Assembly (NCBI GenBank): GCA_009782725.1
Contig: WRIM01000048.1
Location: 1 to 5,105 of the forward strand
DNA from: Alphaproteobacteria bacterium
GTDB taxonomy: Bacteria > Pseudomonadota > Alphaproteobacteria > Rs-D84
Length of the DNA: 5,105 nt
Direction of reading: 5' to 3'
The notes under the pieces: generated by a model
Database searches by the model: none
The model's input: only the letters and a program-made list of their open reading frames with translations
What the model was told of the DNA's origin: nothing
Shown: piece by piece, positions 4,729-5,105 of the stretch
How the letters are laid out: the number at the start of each line of letters is the position of its first letter
How positions within the stretch are numbered: position 1 is the first letter of the stretch
Position numbers and translations under genes: made by a program

Positions 4729-5105
4729 TATTTCTTTTCTGGTTTTTCGGGCTTTTTCTCGTAACTTTTTGCTACTTTATCCATAAGTTCTTGCGGGGTT
4801 TTCCATAATTGCTCGCCGAATTCTTTTACATATTTTCCGAATTCAAAGTCTTTTTTATCGTCTGTCTCAAGGTTGTCTTTGCCGCCCAAAATCTCATCAA
4901 CCTTGTCCCGAATGACATAGTAATAAATCAAGAAAAGGCCCAGCATCATCAAAAAGAATTCCCACCCGTTTTTCATAAAGTCGAATGCGCCGGGGTAAAC
5001 CTGTTCTACCCGGGCGCGTTCTATGATGAAACAGCTTCGGAAAGCTTCTTTGTCCATTTCGCCGGCGGCGGTGCCCATTTGCTCGCACTTTGCGAATACA
5101 GCCAT
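4728..5105 (-). CDS. Small single-pass membrane protein, probably N-terminally truncated by the window
   Basis: 125 residues from an ATG that falls on the last bases of the window, so the true start cannot be judged. The first residues (MAVFA, then KCEQ) look like the end of a signal peptide with an AxA-type cleavage site, so the protein probably begins further upstream. A short region with two cysteines (C7, C25) is followed by one membrane segment at about 48-66 (WEFFLMMLGLFLIYYYVI), then a charged cytoplasmic-type tail ending in a Lys/Pro/Glu-rich stretch (KKPEKPEKK). No family recognised. Overlap of its TAA with the next gene's ATG argues for a shared function, perhaps an accessory subunit of the same secretion apparatus. 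Confidence 0.7.
   Translation of the reverse strand: MAVFAKCEQMGTAAGEMDKEAFRSCFIIERARVEQVYPGAFDFMKNGWEFFLMMLGLFLIYYYVIRDKVDEILGGKDNLETDDKKDFEFGKYVKEFGEQLWKTPQELMDKVAKSYEKKPEKPEKK

Overview
All five genes with an assigned role or family, plus one small unassigned membrane protein, lie on the minus strand, so transcription runs from high to low coordinates. The window looks like an alphaproteobacterial chromosome fragment (inference, moderate to low confidence). The MraY and FtsW sequences resemble alphaproteobacterial ones, and a VirB6/TrbL-like type IV secretion gene lies beside them. No rRNA or tRNA is present to confirm the taxonomy.

In transcription order: (1) 5105-4728 is a small single-pass membrane protein, probably cut at its N-terminus by the window edge. 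(2) 4728-3403 is a 441-residue polytopic secretion-channel-like protein whose start codon overlaps the previous stop (TAATG). (3) 3402-3267 is a non-coding spacer filled with an octamer-based inverted repeat that can fold into a branched structure, followed by an extended -10 promoter and ribosome binding site for mraY. (4) 3266-2184 is mraY, full length with all hallmark motifs. (5) 2186-1751 is a 436-bp cassette: a 34-bp perfect inverted repeat built from the heptamer AACTAAC, enclosing one AT-rich gene for a four-helix-bundle protein of the 23S rRNA intervening-sequence family (S23/IVP). (6) 1727-576 is ftsW, full length. (7) 571-1 is a gene missing its C-terminal end, with a SAM-binding-type fold resembling the DUF3419/BtaA-like family. 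It was recovered by reading the open frame to the window edge.

mraY (lipid I synthesis) and ftsW (septal peptidoglycan polymerase) act in one pathway and belong to the division and cell wall (dcw) cluster. The cluster is rearranged here: murD, usually between them, is absent, and secretion genes rather than murF precede mraY.

The most interesting feature is the cassette between mraY and ftsW. Proteins of this family are classically found inside intervening sequences of 23S rRNA genes, where a flanking stem is excised by RNase III. Here the same layout (long stem, single four-helix-bundle gene in the loop) sits in an mRNA spacer. The mraY stop codon lies at its outer edge, its own stop codon lies inside one arm, and ftsW's ribosome binding site begins just beyond it. 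A second, gene-less inverted repeat with 8-bp units fills the spacer before mraY and also begins next to a stop codon. No coding-free stretch exceeds about 140 bases.
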